Shown: positions 1 to 12,729 of the stretch, one piece after another
How positions within the stretch are numbered: position 1 is the first letter of the stretch
Layout: the number at the start of each line of letters is the position of its first letter
Source of the DNA: Dryas octopetala
Lineage: Eukaryota; Streptophyta; Magnoliopsida; Rosales; Rosaceae
Assembly: GCA_963921425.1 (NCBI GenBank)
Contig: OY992835.1
Coordinates: forward strand, 13,516,001-13,580,000
Reading direction: 5' to 3'
Length of the DNA stretch: 64,000 nt
Program-made: the position numbers and the translations under genes
Notes under the pieces: model-generated
Database searches by the model: none
The model's input: the letters and a program-made list of their open reading frames with translations, nothing else
Told to the model about the DNA's origin: nothing

Positions 1-26
1 TTGGATGTAAATAGAGCAATCCGGCT

Positions 27-576
27 TAGGGGTGGGCATCGGTCGGGGTGGGTTAGTTTGGGACCCAAAACGTCGGCCGCCTGCGAGGCTCGGTTTGCGG
101 TGGTGTCGGTCCGCCACCAACCCATTTCATTTCGGTCTGCTCGATTCAGGGTGTTGTCAGGTTGCGGGTCGGTGGCAGTTTAGGCCAACAGGTAAGGTTG
201 CAATGGTTGAATCGAGGATCAGAGATGAAATTTTCGGTGAGGTTGCAAAGGTGGGTGCGAAGGTGGCTGGGTGATAGAGAGACTCTGGCAGAAAGAAGAG
301 AGGAGAAGAAGAAGTTGGAGGAGAAAATAGAAGAAAAAGCTGGAGGAGAGAATAAAAGAGAAGAGAAAGGGGATAGTGATTTGCGGGAGAAGAGAAAGGC
401 TGGGCTGGAGAAGATTGTGGCTGGCGGGCGGGTAGGTGGAAGCTCCGGACCGAAACTGGCCCGTTATTGATTGGGTTGGGCGGGCTTGGCGAGTGGCGAC
501 AGACGATGGTTTGTCGAGTTTTTGACGGTTGGTGGAGGCAATTTCGTCGGGCTGGGCAGTTTGATGTCCACCCCTA
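27..576. mobile_element. Non-autonomous hAT-type element
   Basis: The ends are inverted: TAGGGGTGGGCATC at the left and the complement GATGTCCACCCCTA (one mismatch) at the right. They are flanked by near-identical 8-bp target duplications, ATCCGGCT (19-26) and ATCCGACT (577-584). An 8-bp duplication with TAGGGGTGGGCA-like ends is typical of plant hAT elements. The interior is G-rich with a GA-rich purine stretch at 290-400. The short open frames inside are low-complexity and encode no transposase, so the element could only move in trans. Confidence 0.85.
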
Positions 577-668
577 ATCCGACTCACCTACCTCATTTGG
601 AATGCAAGATAAGATAGGAGTATGTCCTAGGGATAAGACAGATCATGATAGGACTATGTCCATTATTT

Positions 669-2651
669 TAGACCTGGCAAACGGGTCGTGTTTTGCGGGT
701 TCGGGTCAAACACGACACGACCCGTTAAGCTTAACGGGTCAACACGACACGACCCGTTAAGCTACGGGTTACTAAAATCCCAACACGAACACGACCCGTA
801 TATAAACGGGTGAACACGACACGACCCGTTTCACCCGTTTAAAAAATAAACTATTATTTTTTAAACAAATTAAATTCTTTTTTTTGCCATTAAAATTCTA
901 ATTAATAAAACTTCCAATACTCCATAAATTACATACCATATAGCCCAAAATTACAAAATTTCCAAAACAAATTACAACCCAAAATGCAATTGTAAAATCA
1001 AAAATAAATTACAGCCCAAAATTCATTAATTCAATACATATTGACATATTGCAGCTATTTTACAGAACACTATTAACATAGCACATTGCAGCCATAACCG
1101 TTAAACAGAGCACAATGCAACTACACCAAGTACTCTCTGAGTCTCCCTGAAACAACACAAAGATAGATTAGTTATCACTTATCAGCCTTTTTCTTGATAG
1201 AGTTGTCAAGATCAATTTTGGGGATATTTGATCTTGATAACTCTTACACTAAATTTTCATTAAAAAAAATAAATAAATAAATTTGCCACTAACTTGAACA
1301 AGATCTTGTCATTGTGAAGATATACATCCTGTTAGTAGATGTAGACTGCATGCTACCAGTGCAGAATGCATCAGGGGCGCCATACCAAAATTATGATTTT
1401 TCTGCATCACAAAAGCAATTCCCAGTGAAGATAAAGAGAGGAGAATAGATCTCAAAGGTAAGGATTAAGGAGAACCTGTTCAAAACCACCCAAAACAATT
1501 AGGATATAAAACACCAGGTCAAGCAGCTGTTCAGACACTTTTACATCATCTAGCAAAATCTGTAACAATAAATGAATCAGGGGAAAATGTCATATACTAT
1601 TTCAAGATTTTCAAACTGTTCAAAGAGAGTAATGGCGTAATTAGAATTCAATCAAAATTATTTTTTTAAAAAAATCCATTAACAAGCAACTGACTGGTAT
1701 TAGACAATAAAAATTTAGGCAACTAGCCAGACAAACTATTAGCATCACATTTGTGTGCCTCCATTAAGAATAAAGATCCAAAGTGCCGTAACAAATTTCA
1801 AACACCTATTTGAAATAAGAATGGAAAACATCTGATTAAACACACAAAGATCAATTAGAATTCTGGATTTTTGTGGGGTTCCATTATAATCAAGAAAGAT
1901 CATTTTGACATCCGAATAAAACTAAAAAATAAGAACCATTAACATCCGAATAAAACTACAAAATCAAACACCATTTTCCCCAAATTCCAGTATTCAAAAC
2001 CCTAAAATCAAAGCCCTCCATTCAAAACCCTAACCCCAAAAACGAAACCCAAACAAAAACTCTGAAATCGAAAGCCTAACCCAAATCGAAGCCCTAAAAT
2101 TACTTCTAAAAATTAAGTAAACCTAAACAAATCAAAACCCTTACCTGATTCAACCAAGCTTTCTGCGATGAGGTGAGGAGAGTTGTGAGACTTAGAGGCG
2201 AGGCGACCTCAGGTCCTTAGCAGCTCAGCTAACTGAAAATCGAGAGTGATCGGGATTGGGAGTGAGTGAGATCGGGATTGGGAGAGAGTGCGATCAAGAC
2301 TGGGAGAAAGCCCAGTGAGATTGAAACAGGGAGTCTGGGAAGAGAGATCGAAAGAGTGAGAGTCGAGAGAGGAGGCGGATGAGAGAGCTTTGAAAATGAG
2401 AGGAGGATGTGAGAGACTGAGAGTTAGAGATGAGATAGGGTTAGATTTTTTAAGATAATTACTAAAATACCCTTCCCTTAACGGGTGAAACGGGTGACCC
2501 GCGTTTTCACCCAACACGACCCGTTATCTTAACGGGTCACTAACGGGTGACACTGATATCAACCCGGCCCAATAACCTCGAACCCAAACCCGTAAATTTG
2601 CGTGTCGTATCGTGTCGTGTTAACGGGTCGTGTGTATTTTTGCCAGGTCTA
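669..2651. mobile_element. Non-autonomous hAT-type element, AACGGGTCGTGT family
   Basis: The terminal inverted repeats begin TAGACCTGGCAA at the left and end TTGCCAGGTCTA at the right. Both ends are packed with the subterminal motif AACGGGTC and its variants in both orientations, a typical arrangement of transposase-binding sites. A clean 8-bp duplication is not adjacent: ATGTCCAA follows the right end at 2652, and ATGTCCAT lies 6 bp outside the left end (656-663), so the left edge may be slightly altered. The interior (850-2200) is AT-rich and has no coding frame. Related copies lie at 14194-14849 and 43240-43803. Confidence 0.8.
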
Positions 2652-3217
2652 ATGTCCAATGTAGCCCACCCAGCTTAGGTCAGTCCTGGGCTATTTGAGA
2701 TTTTTGTCTAACTTAAATATCCAGTCTAAAATCCTTCTTAGCCCATAAAATATTGGACAAGGAACTGTTATCCCGATTGTGAAACATGGCCGCAAACTTA
2801 AGGACCCAATCAATAATTCACTTATCTCTCATATTAAGTCTCTTAAGTGAGCCAAACTGATGAATGAAATTATATAAACTCTTATTTATATTATACAAGA
2901 TTAAAACAAAACAAATAGAATATACAAATCCATTCATGTATGAAATTTTTTTTTTTTTTTGAAACTATTCATGTATGATGTTGGGTACATGTTCAGCCAA
3001 TAAAGAGTCTATGGGACTTGAATTCCAACCCGTACGAGCCTATAAATAGGCATATCAATCTACAATTCAAGGTATGAAACTCTTCCTACAATTTAGACAC
3101 ATTCAAATAGAAAACTGACTTGAGCATTTAAAGAAAACGTATTTGTAAAAAAATTGAAGTGTTTTCTTTATTTTGTTGCCAACCCGAAGATAGTGCCCAC
3201 TTCTCACACTCAATTGA
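2652..3217. other. Intergenic, possible LTR remnant
   Basis: No gene is seen. From 2979 the sequence starts TGTTGGGTACATG and contains a TATA-like CCTATAAATAGG near 3040, which resembles the 5' part of a copia-type LTR. No matching second LTR, primer-binding site or polyprotein is present, so this is only a suspicion. Confidence 0.25.
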
Positions 3218-3431
3218 AGAAGATTGTTAATTTTTTTCTTTGAAAAAATCATATACCAACAGGGTGTGAGGAAAATATAAGAAAGAATACATAAAACTAC
3301 AACTTAGAAAAAACTATTAACACTAGAAGATTGTTAATTTTTTTCTTTGAAAAAATCATATACCAACAGGGTGTGAGGAAAATATAAGAAAGAATACATA
3401 AAACTACAACTTAGAAAAAACTATTAACACT
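3218..3431. repeat. Tandem duplication, 2 x 107 bp
   Basis: The unit 3218-3324 is repeated at 3325-3431 with no difference that I can see by eye. Each unit starts AGAAGATTGTTAA and ends ATTAACACT. The absence of divergence suggests a recent local duplication. Confidence 0.95.
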
Positions 3432-3691
3432 ATTTTTGCTTTTTGCTTTCTTAATTTTTATTTCATAAATGATTTCATATACATTTTCTCACCCTCAGTC
3501 AATTTAACATCTCTCTTCTCACTTCTCATTATTCTCTCATCCTGCTTCATTTTCTATTGCATAAACACTTTTACTTGGTGTGAATTGCAGTTAACAAAAA
3601 GAAACTACTGCCTGGTATGTTTTTTTAATTTTTTTTCCAATTTTTCTCATTCATTCCATTTTACTATATTACATTCATCAAATTACTTTTT
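3432..3691. other. AT-rich intergenic DNA
   Basis: Low-complexity AT/CT-rich sequence. No gene or element end is recognised. Confidence 0.6.
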
Positions 3692-4815
3692 GGCTTATTC
3701 GCGTCAATGCCCCCTGAAAGTAACTTCGATTTTCAATTTGCCCTCTGAAACTTCATTCCTCCCACTTTGTCCCCCAAACTTTACAAAATACCATATTCCG
3801 TCAAGTTCGTCTATGGGTCCGTCAAAATAGCCTACGTGGCGCTTACGTGGAAAAGGCAATTAGGTTTTTTACTTGACGCAAAGCTGAATCAGACTGACAA
3901 GATGCCAAATCAGCTCCACATCAGCGTTAAGTGGGACCCCTTTGAATATCTCTTTCTCTTCCTCTCTCTCTCTTTCTTTCTCTGAAACTTCCTTTGAATA
4001 TCCCACCCTTCAAACCCAGCCGCCGGCCCACCACCAGCTCCTCTTTCCGACGCAGCACCCTACCCCACCCCATCCAGACACCGGCCAACCTCTTTTCCCT
4101 TTCTCTGTCTTTGTCTCTCTCTCTCTCTCTCCCTCTCCTTCCCTCTCTCTCTCTCTCTTCCCATCTCTTCTCTATCTCTCTCTTCCCCTCGATCTCTTCC
4201 TCTCTTTCTCTATCGCCAGAAACCCAAAGTAGCTCGCCTTCAAGTAAGTCGCAGATTATGGAAGTCGTCGACCTCCGATAGGCGACTCCGATCTGAGGCC
4301 GAGACGAGAGATAAAGAAGGAGAGAGGGAAGAAGAAAGAGAGAGAGAAAGAGAAAGAGAGAAGGAGAAAGGGAAGGAGAGGCAGAGAGGGAAAGACAGAG
4401 AGAGGGATGGGATGCTGGCCGATGGCTGGGTGGGGTGTTGCACCGGAAAGAGGACTCGTTGGTGGTGGGGTCGGCGGTTGCGTTTGGGGTGGCGGATCTA
4501 AATTTTTTTTTTTTTTTTTTTTTGCCAATGGGGGATCTGAAAATTAAAAAAAATAAGTTTTAATTTTTGTTTTAAGTTTTTAAAACCATTTGAGTTTTAA
4601 AATTATTTTTTATTAATTTTTTGTACACTTGGCATCTTACACACCAAAATGCACATCCATGTAAGCGACACGTCAGCTTCTTTGACGGAGCTTGTAACGG
4701 ACTTGACGGAATATGGTATTTTGTAAAGTTCGGGAGGCAAAGTGGGAGGAATGAAGTTTCATGAGGCAAATTGAAAATCGAAATTACTTTCAGGGAGCAT
4801 TGGCGCGAATAAGCC
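3692..4815. mobile_element. Mutator-like foldback element
   Basis: The two ends, about 3692-3850 and 4650-4815, are long inverted copies of each other. The outer ends share GGCTTATTCGCG, and the arms share the 'TTACAAAATACCATATTCCG' segment in opposite orientation. Flanks 3683-3691 (TTACTTTTT) and 4816-4824 (TTAATTTTT) match at 8 of 9 bases, as expected for the 9-bp duplication of Mutator-like elements. The middle is CT microsatellite on one side (3950-4210) and GA on the other (4310-4410). No transposase is encoded. A small piece of the right arm recurs in inverted orientation at 41718-41780. Confidence 0.85.
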
Positions 4816-5175
4816 TTAATTTTTTTCTTGTTACAGTGGAATTGAATTAAACAGTAATCTATCACAATTCTAAAGATTCTGGGTTAGGAATACATTCATG
4901 TCAGCTCTCTTATAGATGGGTTGAGTGCAAAATGGAATGAAAAATATTCTGAGTTTTTTTCTTCCTTCATAAACAAAGATCACGAGGATGTGAGTTGTGT
5001 CGTGCATCCTATGAGGCATTGGAAGGACCCTTTAAATTTTCCTAAAACCATCACTCACATACTCAAGAATTCTATCCTTCAACTTGATACAAAAAGAAAG
5101 ATCCCTCCCAAAAGGGCCAAAACCCAAATAACCAAATAAAACTTGTTTTTATGTGAATATGCATCGACCCGTTTT
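4816..5175. other. Intergenic, nothing recognised
   Basis: The stretch contains only short random open frames and no element ends or motifs that I can support. Confidence 0.5.
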
Positions 5176-5984
5176 TAGGGGTGGGCATTTATTACCGAAA
5201 TACCGAAACTGAACCCGTACCATATCGTACCGTGTCAATGTTATACCGAAAAACAATATCAATTATATACCGTACCGATACCGTACCGTACCGAGTCTAA
5301 ATCGGTATGGTATAGGTATGAAACTTTCAATACCGTGAAATACCGTACCGTACCGATATATTTTTAATTTAATTATTTAATAGTTTTTTAATTAAGTGTT
5401 GCCATATTAGTGGCTATTTGGGCAAGTCTATAGACTATAATAGAAAGCATATGCTTTATATACTTGGGTCTGAGTTGCTGTTGTGTTTTACTGTTTTACT
5501 CTTCCTTTTGTCATTGTTGTAGTTTCTTTGGCATTGATATATATATATATATATAGAATGGTGTGTGATTTATGATCAGTTGCTTTCTTTTCTAAGTCTG
5601 TGTTTACACTGGTTGATGATGAATTGGGTTAGAATTATATATGTGCTTAATTAGTCGTTTGATGGTTAATTAAAGATCAATACCATCGGTCATAGTTCAC
5701 AACAGAAATGAAAGGAACGTACAAGTTGGGTTTTGTTTTATCTTTTGGTTGGAAAAAAAGTATTTCTTTTTTGTTGTTAAATATTGTTTTTTGACAAAAA
5801 AAAAAAGAAGTTTAAAATGTTGGTATATACCGAAACCATACCGAACCATACCGAATTCATAAAACACTGGTATGGTATGGTACAAGTTTTAAAAATGTCG
5901 TACCGATACCGTACCGAATAAAAATTTCGGTATGGTATCGGTATGAGGCTCATACCGTACCATACCGTACCGTGCCCACCCCTA
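5176..5984. mobile_element. Non-autonomous hAT-type element with perfect TSD
   Basis: The left end is TAGGGGTGGGCA and the right end is TGCCCACCCCTA. It is flanked by a perfect 8-bp duplication, CCCGTTTT, at 5168-5175 and 5985-5992. Subterminal regions are rich in ACCGTACC/GGTATGG motifs in both orientations, which look like transposase-binding arrays. The interior is AT-rich and includes an AT microsatellite near 5540. No coding capacity is seen. Confidence 0.92.
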
Positions 5985-6519
5985 CCCGTTTTGGCCAACC
6001 CAGTACCAAGCTAGTTGCTAGGGACCAAAATCCACATAGCACCTGGAGCAATATGTCTTGGTTCATGGTGCAGGTTAGAGGCAACCAATGTGATGATCAT
6101 GTCCATGATGATGTAAAAAGTAAATTAATAATTGGATAGGAACTCAGGATCAACAGACAATATACTCAGTTTCTTTTGTCTATTGCAGCACTAGGTCACC
6201 AAACTAATAAAGCCATAGTGAGGACTGATGACAGCCAATAAACACTAAAAACAGTTTTCATGTCATTCAGATGCTCAAAACAAAACAAACCTAAAAACAA
6301 GGGGAAAAGGCAAAAGAGGAATGCACACAGATAACACGGCACTCACCAAAACAATGCTTTTAAATGAAAAGGCAGCTATCATCCCTGGCAATTCTTATAA
6401 ATTGACAGCCAGTGCCACCTTACGTTAAGAGTAAATCCAAACCCACATCTACATTTTTTCTAATTTTCTCAGCAATTATGTGCAATCCCAGGCACAACGC
6501 CCTCTTTCAATCCAGTTTT
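5985..6519. other. 3' flank of the kinase gene
   Basis: This lies downstream of the kinase stop codon, which reads on the minus strand. The proximal part probably contains the 3' UTR. No distinct polyadenylation element is certain and no other gene is seen. Confidence 0.5.
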
Positions 6520-9500
6520 TCATCTTTCCTCTGAGATGAAATCAGAGCTGTCTTCAGCAGCCAACGTCCCATCAGTATAGTCTGCAGCCTGCGATTTCTT
6601 AAATAGTTCATCATTTTCAAGTTGAGCTAACTTCTCTTTTGATTCTCCCTTTAGTAGCTCTACCACCTCCAGCATAGTAGGTCTTCTTTCAGGCTGACTG
6701 CGAGCACATAGTACAGCCACAAAGACAACTCTTTTCAGCTCATCCTCTACATACTTTCCATTGAGCTTGGGATCTGCTAATTCATCAAACTTCCTCTCAC
6801 AAGCCAATGGCAGTGCCCAATCAGTAATTGTGCGTTTCATTGTTGCACTCAGTTTCTCAATGGGTTTCTTACCACTGGCAAGTTCTAGCAGGAGAATGCC
6901 AAAGCTGTAGACATCACAACTCTCTGATGCTTTCCCTAACATAGCATATTCAGGTGCAAGGTAGCCAAGGGTACCCTTAACTCTTGTGGTCACATGTGTA
7001 GCACCATCAGGGATTAGCTTTGCAAAACCAAAATCAGCAACTTGAGCCTGGAAATTAGAGTCCACCAACACATTGCTAGCTTTGATGTCTCTATGGATTA
7101 TATGTGGGGTTGCATGGTGGTGAAGATAGCTGGATGAAATAAAATTAAGAGGTCAATATGAGAGAGTTACAGAAAGAAGAGAAACTTAGGTTCAGCACTT
7201 ACGCAATTCCCTCAGCAGACCCAATTGCAATATTCATCCGCCGGGTCCAATCAAGAAGGCATTCAGCTGAGTGCTGCCCATGAAGATGAGAAAGTAAGCT
7301 CAAATTTGGCATGTAGTCATATACAATTAAACGCTCTTGCCCTTCTGCACAATAGCCACGTAAACTGAGCAGATTCTTGTGCCGAACTCGTGCCAGTATC
7401 TCAACCTCTACTGCAAATTCCATCTCTGCTTTGTTACTCCAGACCTTTAACCTTTTAACTGCAATCTGCATGCATATCATTCAGAATTATATCTACTTTA
7501 TATGAAAGACAATTTGGGTAAATATAGGCAGACAAACAGCCTTAAGATTTTACAACAACAGAAGATGGAGCATTATATGCAACCGCACCATTTACGATCA
7601 AGCAAAGAACTATTTTAATCAAGCACATCACAAAATTTTAATAATGCGCAGAAGTCTCAATGTACAAGAAGAACACATAAATATGAAACCAATCTTTTAA
7701 GCACCCTACTCTGAGGTTTTATCTCTAGCAAGTGGTAAAAAGTTGGATATAATACATATTAACGAATACTAGAGTGACTATAACTAATTCTACATGAAAT
7801 TATAATGGGTTACTTTTATCTTTTTCCTAATCTATACGAAAAAGTAATGGACTTTACTAACTAAATTAATGCATGATTTCGTAGAAGCATGTCCTCGCTC
7901 TGATTTCAAGATCCTCGTAAGTCGTGACAGTGATGCAATTCATCAACAAATTGAAATAATGCTTTTAACCAGCAGTATGTATGAGGGTGCACCTTAGTAT
8001 GGCTTGCCCCAAGGGATCCAGTGGTCATAGGTTCAAGTTGCAGAAATAGCCCCTAGTACTAGTGAAATGGCTGCATAAATTTTACCCTCCCCAGCACATG
8101 TTGGTGCCTGGTGGAAGCCCTGTGCACTGGTTCCTCCTTATAGACAGCAGTATGTATATCTAATATGCCCAAATATATTGGGTACTGCTGATCTGGCAGT
8201 GGTTCCCAATTGGGACGTGAGAATGAAAGGTAGAAAATTATGAAATTAATATTCATTGTTTCCTTATATCATTTAGCAGCTATCAGTCAAGCTTGAGAGT
8301 TTGCACTTTGCAGCATTAGCACTCTGTCATCTTATGTTTCTCTTTTAAGTTTCAATAATGTAGCTGCAAATGATCTTGCCTCGTGTTCTTCTGTGAAATT
8401 TGGATAGGTATGCCCCATCCTTCATACTTAATTAAATAGTATCTCCACAATATATCTTCCACTCAGATGGTTGATTCTAACATCCAAAACACTACACTAT
8501 TGGTGGTTTCAATTCTTTTGAGAACTAATCAACACTATGACTCCTAACTTTCCAATTAGTCTTCTCTTTCACAATCTAATATCTTCACTATATTCCAACA
8601 TGCAATGCATTTCTCACAGAATTTGACAGAGGAAATGTTTTCTTGTCGTATCACTAAAAATTTTCCATAAATATTTGGTACATTAAAATACTAGTTTGTG
8701 TATACCTTCTATAAAATGAGGAAACAAGAAAATTTATATGACCGTATAGATCTATGGACAACCTCAAATTATACTATAAGTGATTATTAAAAATAAAAAA
8801 CTAATATAACATGAAGTTGGAACCAACCTAAAATGCAAGACCTGGCTTGAAAGTGAAAGAATAAATCCTATTCCCTTACAAACTACCTACAACCACATAA
8901 ACAGGATCTTAACTGGACAGCTAGTAAGCTTCAGATGTTCGTTACTTGTTGCAAAAGGATATACCTACCTAAAAACTTTTATAATTGGAAACCGTATCCT
9001 CGACAAAATGACACAAGTGGTTCATGACTAGACCAAACAGGTGTATTACCATTACAAGAAGAAGAATCCAAATCATCTCATACCTACTGCTGTGTCTGAC
9101 CACATAATCCTCCTATAAGGAAAAGGTACAAATTCATACTATAACCATCCCTTTTAAAAATTATGGCACAGCTCTATGAAATTAAATGTACCTACGTGCT
9201 CTAGAACACTGAAGGTCACTTCATCGGGCATACTAATTTTTAATGCCTCACAAACAGGTGATCTAAAACCAGCACTGAAACAACAAGGACAGATTCTAAC
9301 CATATTATCCATCTTTATGCAATCTGATAATCATATCAATTGAGAATTTGAAACTAATCCATAATCTAAAGAACATGAATCAAGCAAAAATAAGAAAAAA
9401 AATGATATTTTGGAGATTTAAAGTTAAATGATGAACCAGTAAATAAAATAAGAGTGAGAGTTCAGAAATATAAATAACGAGACACTTTTCTTTTATAACT

Positions 9501-10734
9501 TTTTTTAGTAAAATCAAGAATGATAACTTTTTTCTTTCACAAAATAAGCAATCTGCCATGATCAATTAATTATAAACTGTTAAAATTAGCTGAATAACCA
9601 GTAGAATTCTGAATAAAAGAAAAATGGAAATTGAAAATATTAGGGTGATTACTTGTGATCCATCCCAAAGCTGACCCCAGTAAACACTGCCAAATCCTCC
9701 CTCTCCAAGTTTGTTATCATAATTAAAATTGTTTGTTGCTGCGTGCAGTTCCTTCAAGGAAAAGATCCTCCATGTTGGCTGCTTCTTTCCTCGTTGTTTT
9801 CTGTAAATCAGATTTCCATTAAATCATATAGCATGAGGGATATAATATTACAATATTTTTTTCATTTAATGAAGAAGAAATAGAAAAATACTAATCAGTA
9901 GCAGAAATACAACAGCAGCAAACCAAAAACCAAGAACAACCAGAAAACCCGCATCAAAGAAACCAACAACCTAATCAAGAAGAATGGGTCAATTCAAGTT
10001 GAAACTCTTTTCTTGGTTGATGAAGAAAATGGTATTAAAAAGATGCATTGGCTATTAAATCTTTGTAAGTGGATAGGTAATTAGAAATAGGACAAAACAA
10101 AAGGCCAAGTATGCTCAGTTCATTGATGCGTGTTTGGAATCTGTTTAACAGTAAACTTCAACTGGGTCATTAAGATTCCACTCCAATATTAATTATTTAC
10201 TCTGTCTTTCCTTTTCTGACAAATTCCACTTGCTAACACCCATTTTCCTTCTCTGTTTCCTGAAAAAGATGGATTATTTTGTGAAAGAATTTTTTCTATT
10301 GTTGGATATTCTCCAGATAAAAGCCAGAATATTTTAATCTGAGATAAACCCAGAATGCAAATCAATTTTTCTTTTTGTTTTGCTAATCAAAAAGTGGTAA
10401 GAGAGGGTCGCAACCCTTACCCATGAAGACCAGCTAACAGAAAATTATAAACATCAATTTAATTAACACCGATGAGCTTGTCCTTAAAATCAGAGCTAAA
10501 CCCAGAATCTACACCCACTTCAGTTCTCATTAATCACCCAGAAAACCACAGCAGAAGATTTCTTCAAGTTAGAGTCCATTATTAGTTAAATAATGCATAA
10601 TATAAAATAAAATAAAATAAAAAACAGCAGCAAATCATCAAACCCAAAAATTTTCAAATTTAACTTAGAAATAAACAATGATTTACGTACCGATCCAAGC
10701 CCTTTCCACAGAAAAACATTGGACAAAAAGCCAT
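6520..10734 (-). CDS. PTI1-like receptor-like cytoplasmic kinase (At3g15890 type)
   Basis: Predicted serine/threonine kinase of the receptor-like cytoplasmic type, with no signal peptide or membrane segment. Four minus-strand exons join in frame: 10734-10691, 9800-9653, 7465-7203 and 7129-6520, all with GT-AG borders, giving 354 residues. Kinase landmarks are the glycine loop GEGGFG (47-52), the ATP-binding lysine in the AVKRL segment (K68), HRDIKASN with catalytic D166, DFG at 184-186 and APE at 210-212, so it should be an active kinase. The N-terminus ([12 protein letters not shown]) is cysteine-rich with no Gly-2, so palmitoylation rather than myristoylation could anchor it; that is inference. 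The sequence closely resembles the Arabidopsis At3g15890 family, named PTI1-like by annotation only. Intron 2 is long (2187 bp) and holds a SINE. A second copy of this gene's first exon and leader lies at 46253-46690. Confidence 0.93.
7983..8144 (+). mobile_element. Au-like SINE in kinase intron 2
   Basis: A 162-bp insertion is flanked by a perfect 13-bp duplication, CAGCAGTATGTAT, at 7970-7982 and 8145-8157. The body carries a pol III B-box-like GGTTCAAGT (8030-8038), followed by the order of segments seen in plant Au-type SINEs (CAGAAATAGCC, GGCTGC, GTGCACTGG) and a short T-rich end. It lies antisense to the host kinase gene and does not disturb the splice sites. Confidence 0.75.
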
Positions 10735-11200
10735 TGCCAAACCCCCCGCCAATGAAACCCACTTCTTAGTCAATCAAGCAACGACCCACTAAGCCAAATC
10801 AGCTCCTTTTTCTTCTCCTCCTAGATTCTCAAGCTCTTTTTGCTCTTCTGGGTCTTCCTGAACTCCCTTGTTAGCTCGTTGCGAAGTGAAGCTGAGAGAA
10901 AAGGCAAAGCCCAAAAAGACGAAGAGGGTGAGATTCCAAGCTTGCTGCTTTGGTCATTTGGTTCAGTTTTGTGGGCAAAGCTACAGTCTTTTAGGCGAAT
11001 GTTGCGCTTTGAGAACCGAAAAACAGAGGAGATTTGAAGGGACCAATCACAGAATAATTGTTAAGCTCAAAGCCAAAAGTCCACACCCTTCTTCCTTAAG
11101 CTTTCTCTTGTTGCTCTGTTTCGAGTTTTTGGTCCAGCTGGTAACATTTTTTTTCAATTTCGATTTTCAAAGCGCACACACAGTTTGGGACCCATTTCAA
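10735..11200 (-). promoter_or_regulatory. 5' leader and promoter region of the kinase gene
   Basis: Upstream of the kinase start codon (10734-10732). On the minus strand this DNA is purine-rich near the start (GAGGAGAAGAAAAAG), typical of a plant 5' UTR. About 460 bp of it is clearly homologous to 46253-46690 beside the TMM gene, including the start codon and first residues. The exact transcription start is not determined. Confidence 0.5.
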
Positions 11201-12729
11201 TTTCTTTAATCATATTATCGGTTTTTTACGGTTTGCATATATAAATAATAATTGTGTTGAATTTATTAACAGTTTTTACTGTTTTGAGTATTTTCTCACT
11301 AAACAAACAGTTTTGCCAATTTTTAAACAAATAGGTCGATAAGATGAGAAAAAAACAAATAAGAGAAGAAAGGTAGTCACTAGTCAATAGTCATAGATGG
11401 GTTTGAAATTGTAACTCCCAAACCATCCATCCTCTCCCACTATCTCCCCAATAAAACTAAAGGTGATTTTATGAGTCCATTAATTCAAGGGCTTCTTTGA
11501 AGTAAATTCAATCCTAAATCAATTTCTATATTTTCCCAAGAAACAAAATTTTAGATTATCATTCTTGTAATATATCATCAAGAAATACTTTTTTTTTATT
11601 TCAATTCCAATGTTTGGTTTGTACATAAATAGAAAAGGTAATTACATAAATCATCCATTAATTATTCGTTAAATCTCGTTTTAGTCTACAAATGTTTTTA
11701 AGTGCCATATTGATTCATGAATTATCTGAAATGTTTCATTTTTATTCAAATCGGGCAAAATTGAACCCTTAATTTTGTACCAATGAGTTGACTTTGAGAG
11801 ATAAAATTATTCATTTTGGACCAATATATAACTCAAAAAAATTTATAGATCAAAACGAGACTCAACGAAATGAATAATATGTAAAAATTTATGTAATTTC
11901 CTCTAAATAAAATATAAAAATTATTCAATTTTTCAACAAAATGAATAATTGTTAAATTCTGAAAAATGGTATTGTCTTGGAAATGTATTTGAATTCAATT
12001 AGTCCCATTTTAAATAAAGACTTAAAACATGAAGAAAGAGCAACATGCACACCGTTAACATTTATAGCAAATTAAAAATAAATCAACAAGACATTTGAAA
12101 ATTTCATAACAGTCGATATGTAATTTCATTTCCCATAATGATCACCTAGATGTATATTTCAATACCATAAAAGTCAATGGCTCAGCCCAGTTAATAAAGC
12201 CCTTTAATATTCTGCTTTTTAAATTACATTATTTTCCTTCCGTGTTTTTTTAATTACTCTTTGTCTCACTCCCTTCACTCTCTCTCTCTCTCCCTTGGAC
12301 GCCGTACTTGACCTTCGTCTCTAACCTCTCCAGCTCAGCCTCCAGTTTTTCCCCAAAACTAAATGGACCTGTGAGCTTAACTCTGATCTCAATGACTATG
12401 ATCAACGTCAAAGAAATTTAAAATTCTTGTAACATTTCTCGATGCATGGAAGGTTGCCAAATGCTATTAGTTAGAGATAAAATCGATGAATTAACTAGAA
12501 TAACATGTGGGTATAGTTTCATTATGCTCCTACTTCTAACTCATGGTTAAACTTAAACAGGGACTTCATTAATTTGGGAATCAATAAAATAATTAATTAT
12601 GGGGTTTGTGATTAGTAATTGCATTAAACTATAATATTATTATTGTGCTGACTTTGGCTTTAAACCGTCCACATATTTAGTGGGGTTTCCATTGATTGCA
12701 ATTGTGACCAACATAGAAAATTTATAAAA
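11201..12729. other. AT-rich intergenic region
   Basis: No gene, element ends or RNA gene recognised. A short CT microsatellite lies near 12275-12293. Confidence 0.6.

Noticed and set aside
3942..4528. Several Ser/Leu-rich frames on both strands
   Set aside because: All come from CT and GA microsatellites inside the Mutator-like foldback element.
8030..8038. Isolated tRNA B-box-like GGTTCAAGT considered as a tRNA gene
   Set aside because: No cloverleaf can be drawn around it. The 13-bp target duplication and downstream sequence fit a SINE.
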